DNA from: Gammaproteobacteria bacterium
GTDB taxonomy: Bacteria > Pseudomonadota > Gammaproteobacteria > HK1
Assembly: GCA_022824305.1 (NCBI GenBank)
Contig: JAJEAD010000054.1
Location: 124,001 to 188,000, forward strand
Length of the DNA stretch: 64,000 nt
Direction of reading: 5' to 3'
This document shows positions 26,737-34,665 of the stretch, in pieces. Position numbers and translations under genes: made by a program. Each line of letters begins with the position of its first letter. Within the stretch, counting starts at the first letter, position 1. The notes below the pieces were generated by a model. It ran no database searches, was not told the origin of the DNA, and saw only the letters and a list, made by a program, of their open reading frames with translations.

Positions 26737-27877
26737 CGAAACGATCCGCCGCGAAGCAGGCCATCTCCTCGGGAATCCGATCGTCGACAACCCAGCGGCT
26801 CGCCTCGAAGGCGTGGTTCGCCGCGAGCGTCACGCCGCTGTGGCAGGTGAAGACGAAGGCGCCGGGGTGAGTCCGGGAACGGTCGTAGATGGGAAATCCA
26901 TCGGGAGTCATTACCCGCAGCGCCCCCCAGGTGCGCACGATTCGCAGGCTCCCGAGACAGGGAAAGGTGCGCAGCGCACGAAGGGCGATGTCCCGGCTGG
27001 TGCGTGCGTGCGCCGAGGCGTCGAAGCCGCGCTCCGCCTGCGACCCGCCGAGCAGCAGCGACCCCTCGTCGGTCTGACGCACTCCGAGGGTGGGGAACCC
27101 GAGCCAGGAGCCGGTGCGCTCGGTGACGAGTATCTGCCCGTGCTCGGGGTAGACCGGCACATCGAGCCCGACCTGCGCCGCGAGCGCCTTCGAGCCGTGA
27201 CCGGCGGCGATGACCAGCTTGCCACCGGCGATCCTTCCGCGCCGGGAGTGAACCTCCAGCCCGCCCCCGGGGAGGGGGCGGATGTCCTCGACACGCGCGC
27301 CGGTCACGTAGTCGGCGCCGCGAGCGACCAGCGACGCGTGCAGGCCGCACATCAGCTTGAGCGGGTTGGCGTGGCCGTCGTAGGGGGTGTAGGCGCCGCC
27401 GGCGACCTCCGGCCCGCACGCCGGCAGCAGCTCGCGGACCCGAGCGGAATCCAGGATCTCGTAGTCGTAAGCGGCGGTGCCGGCCGCGTGGCGCAGGCCT
27501 GCAAGCTTCGCGTCGAGGTCGCCAAGCTCGTCCTCGGAGAGCGCCACGCTCACTCCGCCCGGACGCAGGTAGGAGGGCGAGAGCCCGCAATCCTCGGAAA
27601 GCGCGTCGGCGAGCGCGAACCAGCGCTCCGAAGAGGCCCGGGACCAGAGCGCGTACTCGGGCCGCCCCACCCCCTTGCCCTGTACCCACACGAGGCCGAA
27701 GTTGCCGCGGCTCGCACGGTAGGTGGCGTCGTCTTCATCGAGGAGGGCGACCCGCTGGCCGGCGCGTGCGAGACCGTAGGCCACGGCGGCCCCGACCAGC
27801 CCGGCGCCGATCACCACTACGTCGTACTCCCTTCGACACATGGCGGCTCCGGGAGGGAGCGCTGCTGCGTCCTTCAT
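26717..27877 (-). CDS. DAO-family FAD oxidoreductase, catalytic subunit (HcnC / opine oxidase B / D-amino acid dehydrogenase type)
   Basis: 386 residues from ATG 27877, whose ATGA overlaps the kinase stop; ATG 27841 (MCRREYDVVVIG) is an alternative. FAD-binding motif DVVVIGAGLVGAAVAYGLAR. Later SRGNFGLVWVQGKG and the C-terminal TWGALRVMTPDGFPIYDRS resemble HcnC, sarcosine oxidase beta and D-amino-acid dehydrogenase subunits that bind an amine or amino acid over the flavin. As part of the three-subunit complex it probably carries out the dehydrogenation of the pathway substrate. The natural substrate is unknown. Confidence 0.88.
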   Translation of the reverse strand: MKDAAALPPGAAMCRREYDVVVIGAGLVGAAVAYGLARAGQRVALLDEDDATYRASRGNFGLVWVQGKGVGRPEYALWSRASSERWFALADALSEDCGLSPSYLRPGGVSVALSEDELGDLDAKLAGLRHAAGTAAYDYEILDSARVRELLPACGPEVAGGAYTPYDGHANPLKLMCGLHASLVARGADYVTGARVEDIRPLPGGGLEVHSRRGRIAGGKLVIAAGHGSKALAAQVGLDVPVYPEHGQILVTERTGSWLGFPTLGVRQTDEGSLLLGGSQAERGFDASAHARTSRDIALRALRTFPCLGSLRIVRTWGALRVMTPDGFPIYDRSRTHPGAFVFTCHSGVTLAANHAFEASRWVVDDRIPEEMACFAADRFDVPQAA

Positions 27878-29397
27878 GCCGGCGGCAAGGCCCCGAGACG
27901 CGGATAGAGGGATTGAAGCCGGCGGTAGAGATCTCGGTACACGCCGTAGGCGTCGCGGTATGCGGGCAGGCGGCGGGGCTCCGGTTCGAAGCTCCGCTCG
28001 GGCCGGACGTAGCGGCCGATGGCGCTCCAGTCGTCGATCTCGCCCGTGCCCATGCCGGCAACGAAGGCGGCGCCGAGGCAGGAGCCCGGATGATGCAGGA
28101 GACGCTGGATCGGACGCTCGAGGACATCCGCCGTGATCTGAAGCCAGAGGTCGCTGGCCGCGCCGCCGTCGCACGCGATGACCCGGCGGGGGCAGAGACC
28201 CATCTCCGAGAAGACGTCCACATGGTGACGGAAGCCGTAGGCGACCGCTTCCAGCGCCGCCCGCCACAGGTGGGGCAGGCCGTGGTGCAGTCCCATGCCG
28301 ACCACGGTGCCCCGGGCGAAGGGGTCGTGGAGCGGCGTCTTCTCGCCCAGGAAGTAGGGCAGGAGAACGACTCCGCCCGCGCCCGGAGGAACCTCCCCGG
28401 CCTGGCGGTCGAGCAGCACGTGCGCCTTCTGTCCCGCCTCGCGAGCCTCCGCCGATTCGGCGCGGGCGAGGTGGCGGACGATCCAGTTGAGCATGCTGCC
28501 GCTCGCCGCCATGCACCCGTTGCTGAAGTAGAGCCCGGGAACGATGTGAAAGTCGATGAACATGCGCGGGTCGGTCACCGCCTCGCGGCAGGAGAGCATG
28601 ATGTCCCCCGCGCCGCCGAACTTGACGACGAGGTCGCCGTCCTCGGCGGCGCCGGCCACGAAGGCCGAGGCGATGTGATCGGCGCAGCCGGCGACGACCG
28701 GGGTGCCGGCCGCAAGGCCCGTCTCGGCCGCCGCCTCTGGAGTCACCTCCCCCGCCAGCTCCTGCGAGGCGCGAAGCGGCGGCAGGCGCTCGGGCCCGAT
28801 GCCTGCGAGCCGGATCAGGTCGTCGTGAAGGCAGACCCGGTCCAGATCCATGAATCCCGCTTCGAGCGCCCAGTTCCGCTCCACCGAGAGCGAGCCCGTG
28901 AGGTGCGCGGTGATGTAGTCGTAGGAGCCGAGAACCGTCTCCGCCCGGGACAGGCACTCGGGTTCATGGCGCGCGAGCCAGCGCAGCTTCGGCGCCACGC
29001 TCTGCTGGTTGATGCTGCCGCCGGTCCGGGTGAAGAACTCGTCCGGGTCGAGGGCCTGCCTTGCCTCTTCGATCTCCCGGACCGCGCGGGCGTCGTTCTG
29101 CTGGATGGAGGCGCGAAGAGGCCGCCGTTCCTCGTTCAGGAGAATCGTCGTGGGGACCATGCCGGTCACGCCCACCGCGACGACTTCCGAAGCGTGCGCG
29201 CCGGCTCGCGCAAGCAGCTCCGGAATGACGGCGCGGACGTTCGTCCACCACTGGGAGGGATCCTCTTCCGCCCAGTTCGGGTGACGGGAGACGAGCTCGC
29301 TGGGACGCGAAGCCGTCGCCCGCGTCCCGCCCTCGGGGTCGATCAGGATCCCGATGGTCGAGGTGGTGCCGATATCGAGGCCGAGAAGCAACCTCAT
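27874..29397 (-). CDS. FGGY-family carbohydrate kinase (xylulokinase-like)
   Basis: 507 residues. ASKHA ATPase motifs: LLLGLDIGTTSTIGILID at the N-terminus (phosphate 1 loop), VVAVGVTGMVPT, and VIACDGGAASDLWLQITADV near the C-terminus (FGGY signature 2). LPYFLGEKTPLHDPFARG is the conserved block of xylulo/gluconokinase relatives. It phosphorylates a sugar or polyol, most likely the imported or oxidised pathway substrate. The start ATG 29397 overlaps the stop of the BtpA-like gene (ATGA) and its own stop overlaps the DAO start. Confidence 0.9.
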   Translation of the reverse strand: MRLLLGLDIGTTSTIGILIDPEGGTRATASRPSELVSRHPNWAEEDPSQWWTNVRAVIPELLARAGAHASEVVAVGVTGMVPTTILLNEERRPLRASIQQNDARAVREIEEARQALDPDEFFTRTGGSINQQSVAPKLRWLARHEPECLSRAETVLGSYDYITAHLTGSLSVERNWALEAGFMDLDRVCLHDDLIRLAGIGPERLPPLRASQELAGEVTPEAAAETGLAAGTPVVAGCADHIASAFVAGAAEDGDLVVKFGGAGDIMLSCREAVTDPRMFIDFHIVPGLYFSNGCMAASGSMLNWIVRHLARAESAEAREAGQKAHVLLDRQAGEVPPGAGGVVLLPYFLGEKTPLHDPFARGTVVGMGLHHGLPHLWRAALEAVAYGFRHHVDVFSEMGLCPRRVIACDGGAASDLWLQITADVLERPIQRLLHHPGSCLGAAFVAGMGTGEIDDWSAIGRYVRPERSFEPEPRRLPAYRDAYGVYRDLYRRLQSLYPRLGALPPA

Positions 29398-30203
29398 CCC
29401 CGGCGTGCCGCCTCGACTCTTTCCATGAAGCGCGCCACCCGGGCTCTGTCGACCGGGTTCCAGGTGTCGCCGTCGACCTTGAAATGAGTGCCGACGATGC
29501 AGCCGTCCGCGACCGCGAGGATTCCCGCGATGTTGTCCGCGGTGCAGCCGGTGTTCGCGAGAACCGGCGTATCGCCCACCGCTCGCTTGACCCGCTCGAG
29601 ATCGGACTGGTCGACCGCCTGCCCGGTCATCGGGCCGGACACGAGCACCGCGTCGGCGAGGGAAGAGAACACCGCGCTCTCGGCCCGGGACTCGATGGCG
29701 CGATGCCCGAGCGGCGCGGCGAACTCGGCGTTCACGTTGAAGAGGAGCTTGAGATCGTCCCGTCCGAGGTCGTGGCGCATCCGCACCGCTCTTGCGGCGT
29801 TGGGACGCCACAGGCCCATGTCGGAGTCGTAGACCCCGGTGAATATCTCGCGCGCGAAGGCCGCCCCGGTCGCTACCGCGAGCGCCACGGTGGCCACCGG
29901 GTCCCAGAGATAGTTGACGCCGAAGGGAACCCTGAGCGAGCCCTTCACCGCGCCCACCACCGCCGCCATCGCGGCGAGACTCTCCGGCGAGGCGTCGAGC
30001 AGATAGGGGCGGTCGCCCTCGTTGCCGAACATGACGGCGTCCGCGCCGCCCGCCTGCAGAGCCTCGAGGTCGCGTCCGACGTAGTCGACGATGGCGTTCA
30101 TGCCGCCGTCCGCATCGTAGAGAGGCGCGCCCGGAAGGGGCGGCAGATGCGCCATCGCGATGACCGGCCTGGCGCAGCCGATCACGTCTTCGAGCCAGCT
30201 CAT
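29394..30203 (-). CDS. BtpA/SgcQ-family TIM-barrel protein
   Basis: 269 residues. Recognised by VIAMAHLPPLPGAPLYDADG at the start, ADAVMFGNEGDRPYLL and the final GCIVGTHFKVDGDTWNPVD. The family is named after cyanobacterial BtpA (photosystem I stabilisation), but its SgcQ-like members occur in sugar-catabolic operons as putative aldolase- or phosphatase-like TIM barrels of unproven reaction. Here it is tightly overlapped with the FGGY kinase, so a lyase/isomerase step on the phosphorylated product is a reasonable guess. Confidence 0.85.
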   Translation of the reverse strand: MSWLEDVIGCARPVIAMAHLPPLPGAPLYDADGGMNAIVDYVGRDLEALQAGGADAVMFGNEGDRPYLLDASPESLAAMAAVVGAVKGSLRVPFGVNYLWDPVATVALAVATGAAFAREIFTGVYDSDMGLWRPNAARAVRMRHDLGRDDLKLLFNVNAEFAAPLGHRAIESRAESAVFSSLADAVLVSGPMTGQAVDQSDLERVKRAVGDTPVLANTGCTADNIAGILAVADGCIVGTHFKVDGDTWNPVDRARVARFMERVEAARRG

Positions 30204-30225
30204 GTCTCTCGTCCTCCTGCCCGCA

Positions 30226-31008
30226 TCAATCCATCAGCACGCCGCCGCTCGCGTTGATCGACTCGCCGGTCAGGAAGCGCGCCAGGTCGCTCGCGAGAAA
30301 CACGGCGATCTCGGCGATGTCTTCCGGCTCCTCGATACGCCCCAGCGGAGTGGCGGACACGTACTCGTCGCGCACCGCATCGGGCGTCATCCCGCGCAGC
30401 CTGCCCTCCCAGACGATCTCCCGCTCCTGCATCGAAGTACGCACAAAGCCGGGACAGATGGCGTTCACGCGAATGCCGTGTTCTCCGACCTCCTTCGCCA
30501 GCGACTGAGTGAATCCGACTACCGCAAACTTGCTCGCCGCGTAGTGGGCGAGCAGCGGGGCTCCGATCTTTCCCGCGAGCGACGCGGTGTTGACGATGAC
30601 TCCCTCGGTGCCGGACGCGAGGAAGCGGCGCACCGCCTCGCGATTGGTGAGGAACACTCCCTTGGCGTTGACCGCCATGTTGGAGTCCCACTCCTCCTCG
30701 CTCAGTGCGACCACCCGGTTCATCGTCGAGATTCCTGCGTTCGCGGCGACCAGGTCCAGCCCCTGCATCCACTCGAGCGCCGCGTCGAAGACTCCTTCGG
30801 TTTCGGCGCCGTCGGTGACGTCGAGCCGGAACGCCCGGGCGCGTTCCCCGTGCTCCCCCGCCGCCGCCTCCGCAGCCCCCGGGTCGAGGTCCGTGACCGC
30901 CACCTGCGCCCCCTCGCGCACGAAGGCCCGCACGATGGCGAGGCCGATGCCCCGGCCCCCGCCGGTTACCAGGGCCTTCCTTCCTCTCAGCAGATCGTGT
31001 CCCGACAT
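30226..31008 (-). CDS. Short-chain dehydrogenase/reductase
   Basis: 260 residues, classical SDR. Cofactor motif TGGGRGIGLAIVRAF (TGxxxGxG), DLDPG after the second strand (Asp favours NAD+), NAGIST, catalytic Ser in VNTASLAGKIG and Tyr-X3-Lys in YAASKFAVVGF. Likely oxidises or reduces a hydroxyl/keto group of the pathway substrate. It is the promoter-proximal gene of the operon, 22 bases from the BtpA-like gene. Confidence 0.88.
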   Translation of the reverse strand: MSGHDLLRGRKALVTGGGRGIGLAIVRAFVREGAQVAVTDLDPGAAEAAAGEHGERARAFRLDVTDGAETEGVFDAALEWMQGLDLVAANAGISTMNRVVALSEEEWDSNMAVNAKGVFLTNREAVRRFLASGTEGVIVNTASLAGKIGAPLLAHYAASKFAVVGFTQSLAKEVGEHGIRVNAICPGFVRTSMQEREIVWEGRLRGMTPDAVRDEYVSATPLGRIEEPEDIAEIAVFLASDLARFLTGESINASGGVLMD

Positions 31009-31097
31009 GCCCGCTCCCGTGTCTCCTTCCCCGGACGCCGTGATTGTCGCCGCAACCCTGGCAAGGCCTGAACGAAGCGAGCCCGGGGCGCTGCGGA

Positions 31098-32288
31098 TCA
31101 GGCCCAGCAGTGCTCGAAGAGGCGGCGCAGCCAGACCTCGCAGAGCGCGATCTGCTCGAGCTCGATGTACTCGTTCGCCTTGTGGGCGACCGCGATGCTG
31201 CCGGGACCGCAGATGACCGCGGGCATGCCGCTCTCCTGGAAGAGCCCGCCCTCGGTGCCGAAGCTCACCTTGCCGGTGGCGTTGGCGCCGGTGAGCGACT
31301 TCGCGAGCTGCACGACTTCGGAATCCTCGTCGACGTTGAGCGCCGGAATCGCCGAGAGCAGCTCGTAGCGAAAGCCCGTGGCCGCGTCCACTCGATGCAT
31401 CTCCGGCTCGATGCGCTCGCGCACGTGGCTCCGGAACCTCTCGAACATCGGATCCGGGTCTTCGTCCGGAAGCTGCCGGAACTCGAAGTCGAAATGGCAG
31501 TCCCGCGGCACGATGTTGAGCTGCGTGCCGCCGTTGACGAGGCCGGTATGCACGGTGGTGTAGGGCGGAACCAGCGCCTCGTCGAAGGGCCCCTGGTCAC
31601 GGTTCTGCCTTGCCATGCCCTTGAGGAAGGCAATCGCCTCCGCCGCCGCCTCAACCGCGTTGACGCCGAGGTGCGCCATGCCGGAGTGGGCCTCCAGTCC
31701 ACGGACATGAACGCGGTAGCTCAGCTTGCCCTTGTGGGCGCGCACGACCTGCATCTCGGTGGGCTCGCCCACGAACACCGCGCGAGGCTTCACCTCGCGA
31801 TCGCGCAGAATGTCGATGAGTCCGCGCACGCCGAGGCAACCGACCTCCTCGTCGTACGAGAAGACCATGTGCAGCGGAATCGCAATCCTGCGGGCGAGGA
31901 ACTCGGGCGCGAGAGCCAGGCATACCGCGATGAAGCTCTTCATGTCGGAGGTGCCCCGCCCGTAGAGGCGGCCGTCGTGCTCCCGGACCTCGAAGGGGTC
32001 GCTGTCCCAGGGCTGGCCCTCGACGGGCACCACGTCGGTATGGCCGGAGAGCGCGATGCCGGAACGGTCCGCCGGCCCGAGCGTGGCGTAGAGGTTCGCC
32101 TTGCCGTGCCCCTCGTCGTAGACGAGCTCGGACTCGACGCCGAGGTCGTCGAGGTAGCCGGCCACGAACTCGATGAGCGCGAGGTTCGAGCGTTCGCTCA
32201 CGGTATCGAACGCGATCAGCCGGCGGACAAGGTCGAGCGTCGATGCTCCCGGCCGCCGGCCCGATTCCACCGTCAATGCGTGCGCCAT
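31098..32288 (-). CDS. argE: Acetylornithine deacetylase (M20 family)
   Basis: 396 residues. Two-zinc amidohydrolase that frees ornithine from N-acetylornithine in arginine synthesis. Metal/catalytic blocks: ALSGHTDVVPV, LYGRGTSDMKSFIAV and the general-base Glu pair in FSYDEEVGCLGV; the dimerisation insert contains SGMAHLGVNAVEAA. SFGTEGGLFQESGMPAVICG near the C-terminus carries the last His/Glu region and is typical of ArgE. Neighbouring uptake genes for amide or guanidino compounds mean a catabolic deacylase is an alternative, but the motif set is that of ArgE. It is separated from the SDR gene by 89 bases. Confidence 0.82.
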   Translation of the reverse strand: MAHALTVESGRRPGASTLDLVRRLIAFDTVSERSNLALIEFVAGYLDDLGVESELVYDEGHGKANLYATLGPADRSGIALSGHTDVVPVEGQPWDSDPFEVREHDGRLYGRGTSDMKSFIAVCLALAPEFLARRIAIPLHMVFSYDEEVGCLGVRGLIDILRDREVKPRAVFVGEPTEMQVVRAHKGKLSYRVHVRGLEAHSGMAHLGVNAVEAAAEAIAFLKGMARQNRDQGPFDEALVPPYTTVHTGLVNGGTQLNIVPRDCHFDFEFRQLPDEDPDPMFERFRSHVRERIEPEMHRVDAATGFRYELLSAIPALNVDEDSEVVQLAKSLTGANATGKVSFGTEGGLFQESGMPAVICGPGSIAVAHKANEYIELEQIALCEVWLRRLFEHCWA

Positions 32289-32604
32289 GTGTGGTCCCGT
32301 CTCCCGCGCTCACCGCAGCAGCGCAGGCGGCGGATGCTAACAAAATCACCTTGCCACGGCGCCCGGGAACGTGGGCCGGCCATCACCTGCGCGCAAGGCG
32401 GAGAGGTCGAGACCGCCTTCGGGCGCCAGCCCGCCCCGCCTGGCGGGCCGTCACTTGTACGGCGGCCACCCAGGGTGCGCCCCAGAGCTATCGGGCACCT
32501 CGCCCCGGACAAGGGGACCCTTGTCGAATCCCGGAACCCCGCTGCCCTCCATCGACACCCGCGAACTTCCGGGATAGCCTGTTCCGTGAAGTGGAGCAGG
32601 AGAG
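32289..32604. other. Divergent intergenic region upstream of argE and the dioxygenase operon
   Basis: About 316 bases without a gene. It holds a GC hairpin (GCCCGCC at 32429-32435 with GGCGGGC at 32442-32448) and an 18-base perfect palindrome listed separately. A good ribosome site (CAGGAGAG) precedes the dioxygenase start. I could not place -10/-35 elements with confidence. Confidence 0.5.
32508..32525. promoter_or_regulatory. 18-base perfect palindrome, candidate operator
   Basis: GACAAGGG-GA-CCCTTGTC: two 8-base arms around a 2-base centre, about 80 bases upstream of the dioxygenase start codon. The spacing and symmetry fit a dimeric regulator (GntR-, TetR- or MarR-like) operator for the downstream transporter/catabolic operon. 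No regulator gene is adjacent, and no other copy was seen in the window by eye. Confidence 0.4.
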
Positions 32605-33498
32605 ATGCGGAAACTCAGCGAAGCACAGGTGGATCAGTTCTGGGAGAGTGGATTCCTCATCGTCGAGAACGTCATCGCCAGAGATGTGGTCGGCGAGCTC
32701 AACGCCCAGTATGAGGAATGGCTCGAAGAAAGCCGCTCCCACTCCCGGAACTACGGCAGGACGATCGACGGGAAGAGCCGCTTCGACCTCGACCCGGCTC
32801 ACAGCGCAGAGCATCCCCGCTTCCGCCGGGTAGCGAGTCCGGCCGAGATCTCCGACGTCTACTACCGGGTGGTCGTGGACTCTTCCATTCCGGACATGGT
32901 GGCGCAGCTCATCGGCCCGTCCATTCGCCTGCATCACTGCAAGATCATTTCCAAGTCGCCCCGAAGCGACCTCACCGTGGACTGGCACCAGGATGGAGCC
33001 TACGACCCGCACACCAACACCAGCATGCTCGCGGCAGGCCTCCTGCTGACGGACGTAGTGCAGGAGACGGACGGCGCTCCGGGACAGGGTCCGCTGAAGA
33101 TTGTCCCCGGATCGCATCGCGCCCGTCTGAGCATCTACCAGAATGGCGAGTACACCGGAACGATTGACCCCACCCTCACTCCAGAGTTCGAGGCCCGGGC
33201 GGTACCCGTCCTGGGTCGCGCCGGAACCGTCAGCTTCCACCACTGTCTCGCAGTGCACGCATCGTCGCCGAACGAGACCGACCGGCCGCGCAATGTTCTC
33301 TATGCGGAGTACCTGGCGGCCGACAACTTTCCCCTGACCGAGCCCGCAACCCCCAGCAGGATGTACCGCATGCTCGTGCGCGGTGAAGACACGCGCTTTG
33401 CGAGACTGGAGGGGGCGATTGTCGAAATTCCGGGCACCTACGAGGAGGACTCCTTCTTCTCTCTGCAAGAGAAGGCCAGGAACGGAAAGAACCACTGA
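32605..33498 (+). CDS. Phytanoyl-CoA dioxygenase (PhyH) family 2-oxoglutarate/Fe(II) oxygenase
   Basis: 297 residues. The facial triad is visible: VDWHQDGAYD gives H128 and D130, and SFHHCLAVHASSPN gives the distal H218, followed by Arg 227/229 for 2-oxoglutarate. GPLKIVPGSHR is the conserved strand before the distal half. PhyH relatives hydroxylate very varied small molecules, including ectoine and amino acids. Starting a string of ureohydrolase, creatinase-like and LIV-transporter genes on the same strand, it likely hydroxylates the imported guanidino or amino compound. Start chosen on CAGGAGAG. Confidence 0.85.
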   Translation: MRKLSEAQVDQFWESGFLIVENVIARDVVGELNAQYEEWLEESRSHSRNYGRTIDGKSRFDLDPAHSAEHPRFRRVASPAEISDVYYRVVVDSSIPDMVAQLIGPSIRLHHCKIISKSPRSDLTVDWHQDGAYDPHTNTSMLAAGLLLTDVVQETDGAPGQGPLKIVPGSHRARLSIYQNGEYTGTIDPTLTPEFEARAVPVLGRAGTVSFHHCLAVHASSPNETDRPRNVLYAEYLAADNFPLTEPATPSRMYRMLVRGEDTRFARLEGAIVEIPGTYEEDSFFSLQEKARNGKNH

Positions 33499-33551
33499 GC
33501 GCTGACCAGACCGTGCCGGAGCGGCATGTGAGCGACGGGAGAAAGCACCCC

Positions 33552-34532
33552 ATGCGGCCGGAATACGAACGACGCCACCCGGTCACCGGGAACGCCTACG
33601 CTCCCATGGAGACCGCCCGATTCACGGAGATTCCCACCTTCCTGCGCACTCCCCTGGCCCGTGATCTCCAGGGTCTCGACATCGCGCTGGTCGGGCTTCC
33701 CTACGATGGCGCCGTCTCCAACCGGCCGGGAGCGCGCCACGGCCCACGCGGAGTGCGGGATCAGTCGAGCATGGCCCGCTCGACGCACCATGTCACGAAA
33801 GTGAACCCTTTCGAGTTGTGCAGCATCGCGGACGTTGGAGATGTTCCGCTGACGCGCAGCATGGATGTCATGGCGACGATTGCGGAGATCGAGAGCTTCT
33901 ATCGCCGCCTCTCGGAAGCAGGCGTGGCGCCGCTGACGGTGGGCGGTGACCATTCGATCACCTATCCGATCCTCAAGGGAATGAGACCCTCATCGCCGCT
34001 GGCGTTGATTCACATCGATGCGCACATGGATTGCTGGGATGTCTACATGGGTTCGAAGTATCACCACGGGTCTCAGGTGCGCCGCGCCATCGAGGCCGGC
34101 CTCGTGGCCCCGGACCGAACGGTGATGGTCGGAACACGCGGCCCGCAGAACACACCGGAAGGCTGGGAGTTCGTCCGCCGGAACGCAATCCGTGTCGTCT
34201 ACATCGAGGACTTCGTCGAATTGAACGTGTCGGGAACCGTAGACGAGATTCTACGGGTCGTGGGCGACTCTCCGGCCTATGTCTCCTTCGATGTCGACGC
34301 TCTCGATCCCGTCTATGCGCCGGGCACGGGCACGCCGGAGATCGGTGGACTGACGACAAGGGAAGCCGTCGGCATACTGCGTGGTCTGCGGGGGCTCGAC
34401 CTGGTGGGAGCCGAAATCACGGAAGTCGCGCCATTGCTCGACCAGACGGGCGGCACTTCGCTGGTGGGAGCGTCATTGATGTTCGAGATGCTCTGTCATC
34501 TTGCGGAGTCCGTCACTGCTCGACGCAAGTAG
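33552..34532 (+). CDS. Ureohydrolase (agmatinase/guanidinobutyrase-like)
   Basis: 326 residues from ATG 33552 (GGGAGAAAG upstream); GTG 33513 is an alternative. Binuclear-metal ligands of the arginase superfamily are all present: GGDHS (H134), IDAHMD (D156, H158, D160) and SFDVDALDP (D247, D249). SNRPGARHGPRGVRD and VNPFELCSIADVGDV are family blocks. Hydrolyses a guanidino group, releasing urea. The usual HxDxH neighbourhood here is HMDCWDVYMGSKYHHGS, so the specificity loop differs from E. coli SpeB; agmatine, guanidinobutyrate, another guanidino acid or free guanidine are possible. Cotranscription with a LIV-type importer suggests a catabolic role. Confidence 0.87.
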   Translation: MRPEYERRHPVTGNAYAPMETARFTEIPTFLRTPLARDLQGLDIALVGLPYDGAVSNRPGARHGPRGVRDQSSMARSTHHVTKVNPFELCSIADVGDVPLTRSMDVMATIAEIESFYRRLSEAGVAPLTVGGDHSITYPILKGMRPSSPLALIHIDAHMDCWDVYMGSKYHHGSQVRRAIEAGLVAPDRTVMVGTRGPQNTPEGWEFVRRNAIRVVYIEDFVELNVSGTVDEILRVVGDSPAYVSFDVDALDPVYAPGTGTPEIGGLTTREAVGILRGLRGLDLVGAEITEVAPLLDQTGGTSLVGASLMFEMLCHLAESVTARRK

Positions 34533-34665
34533 CATCTCGCGCCTGCTCGGACCCGGGGCGCTTGCGGCACTGGTTGAGTCGGGCGAGCGGGCTCGATTGC
34601 CCATGGATCTTCGTGATCGTTTATCTTTCACATCCGCCTTCAACTGACCAGGAGCGATTGTCGTC

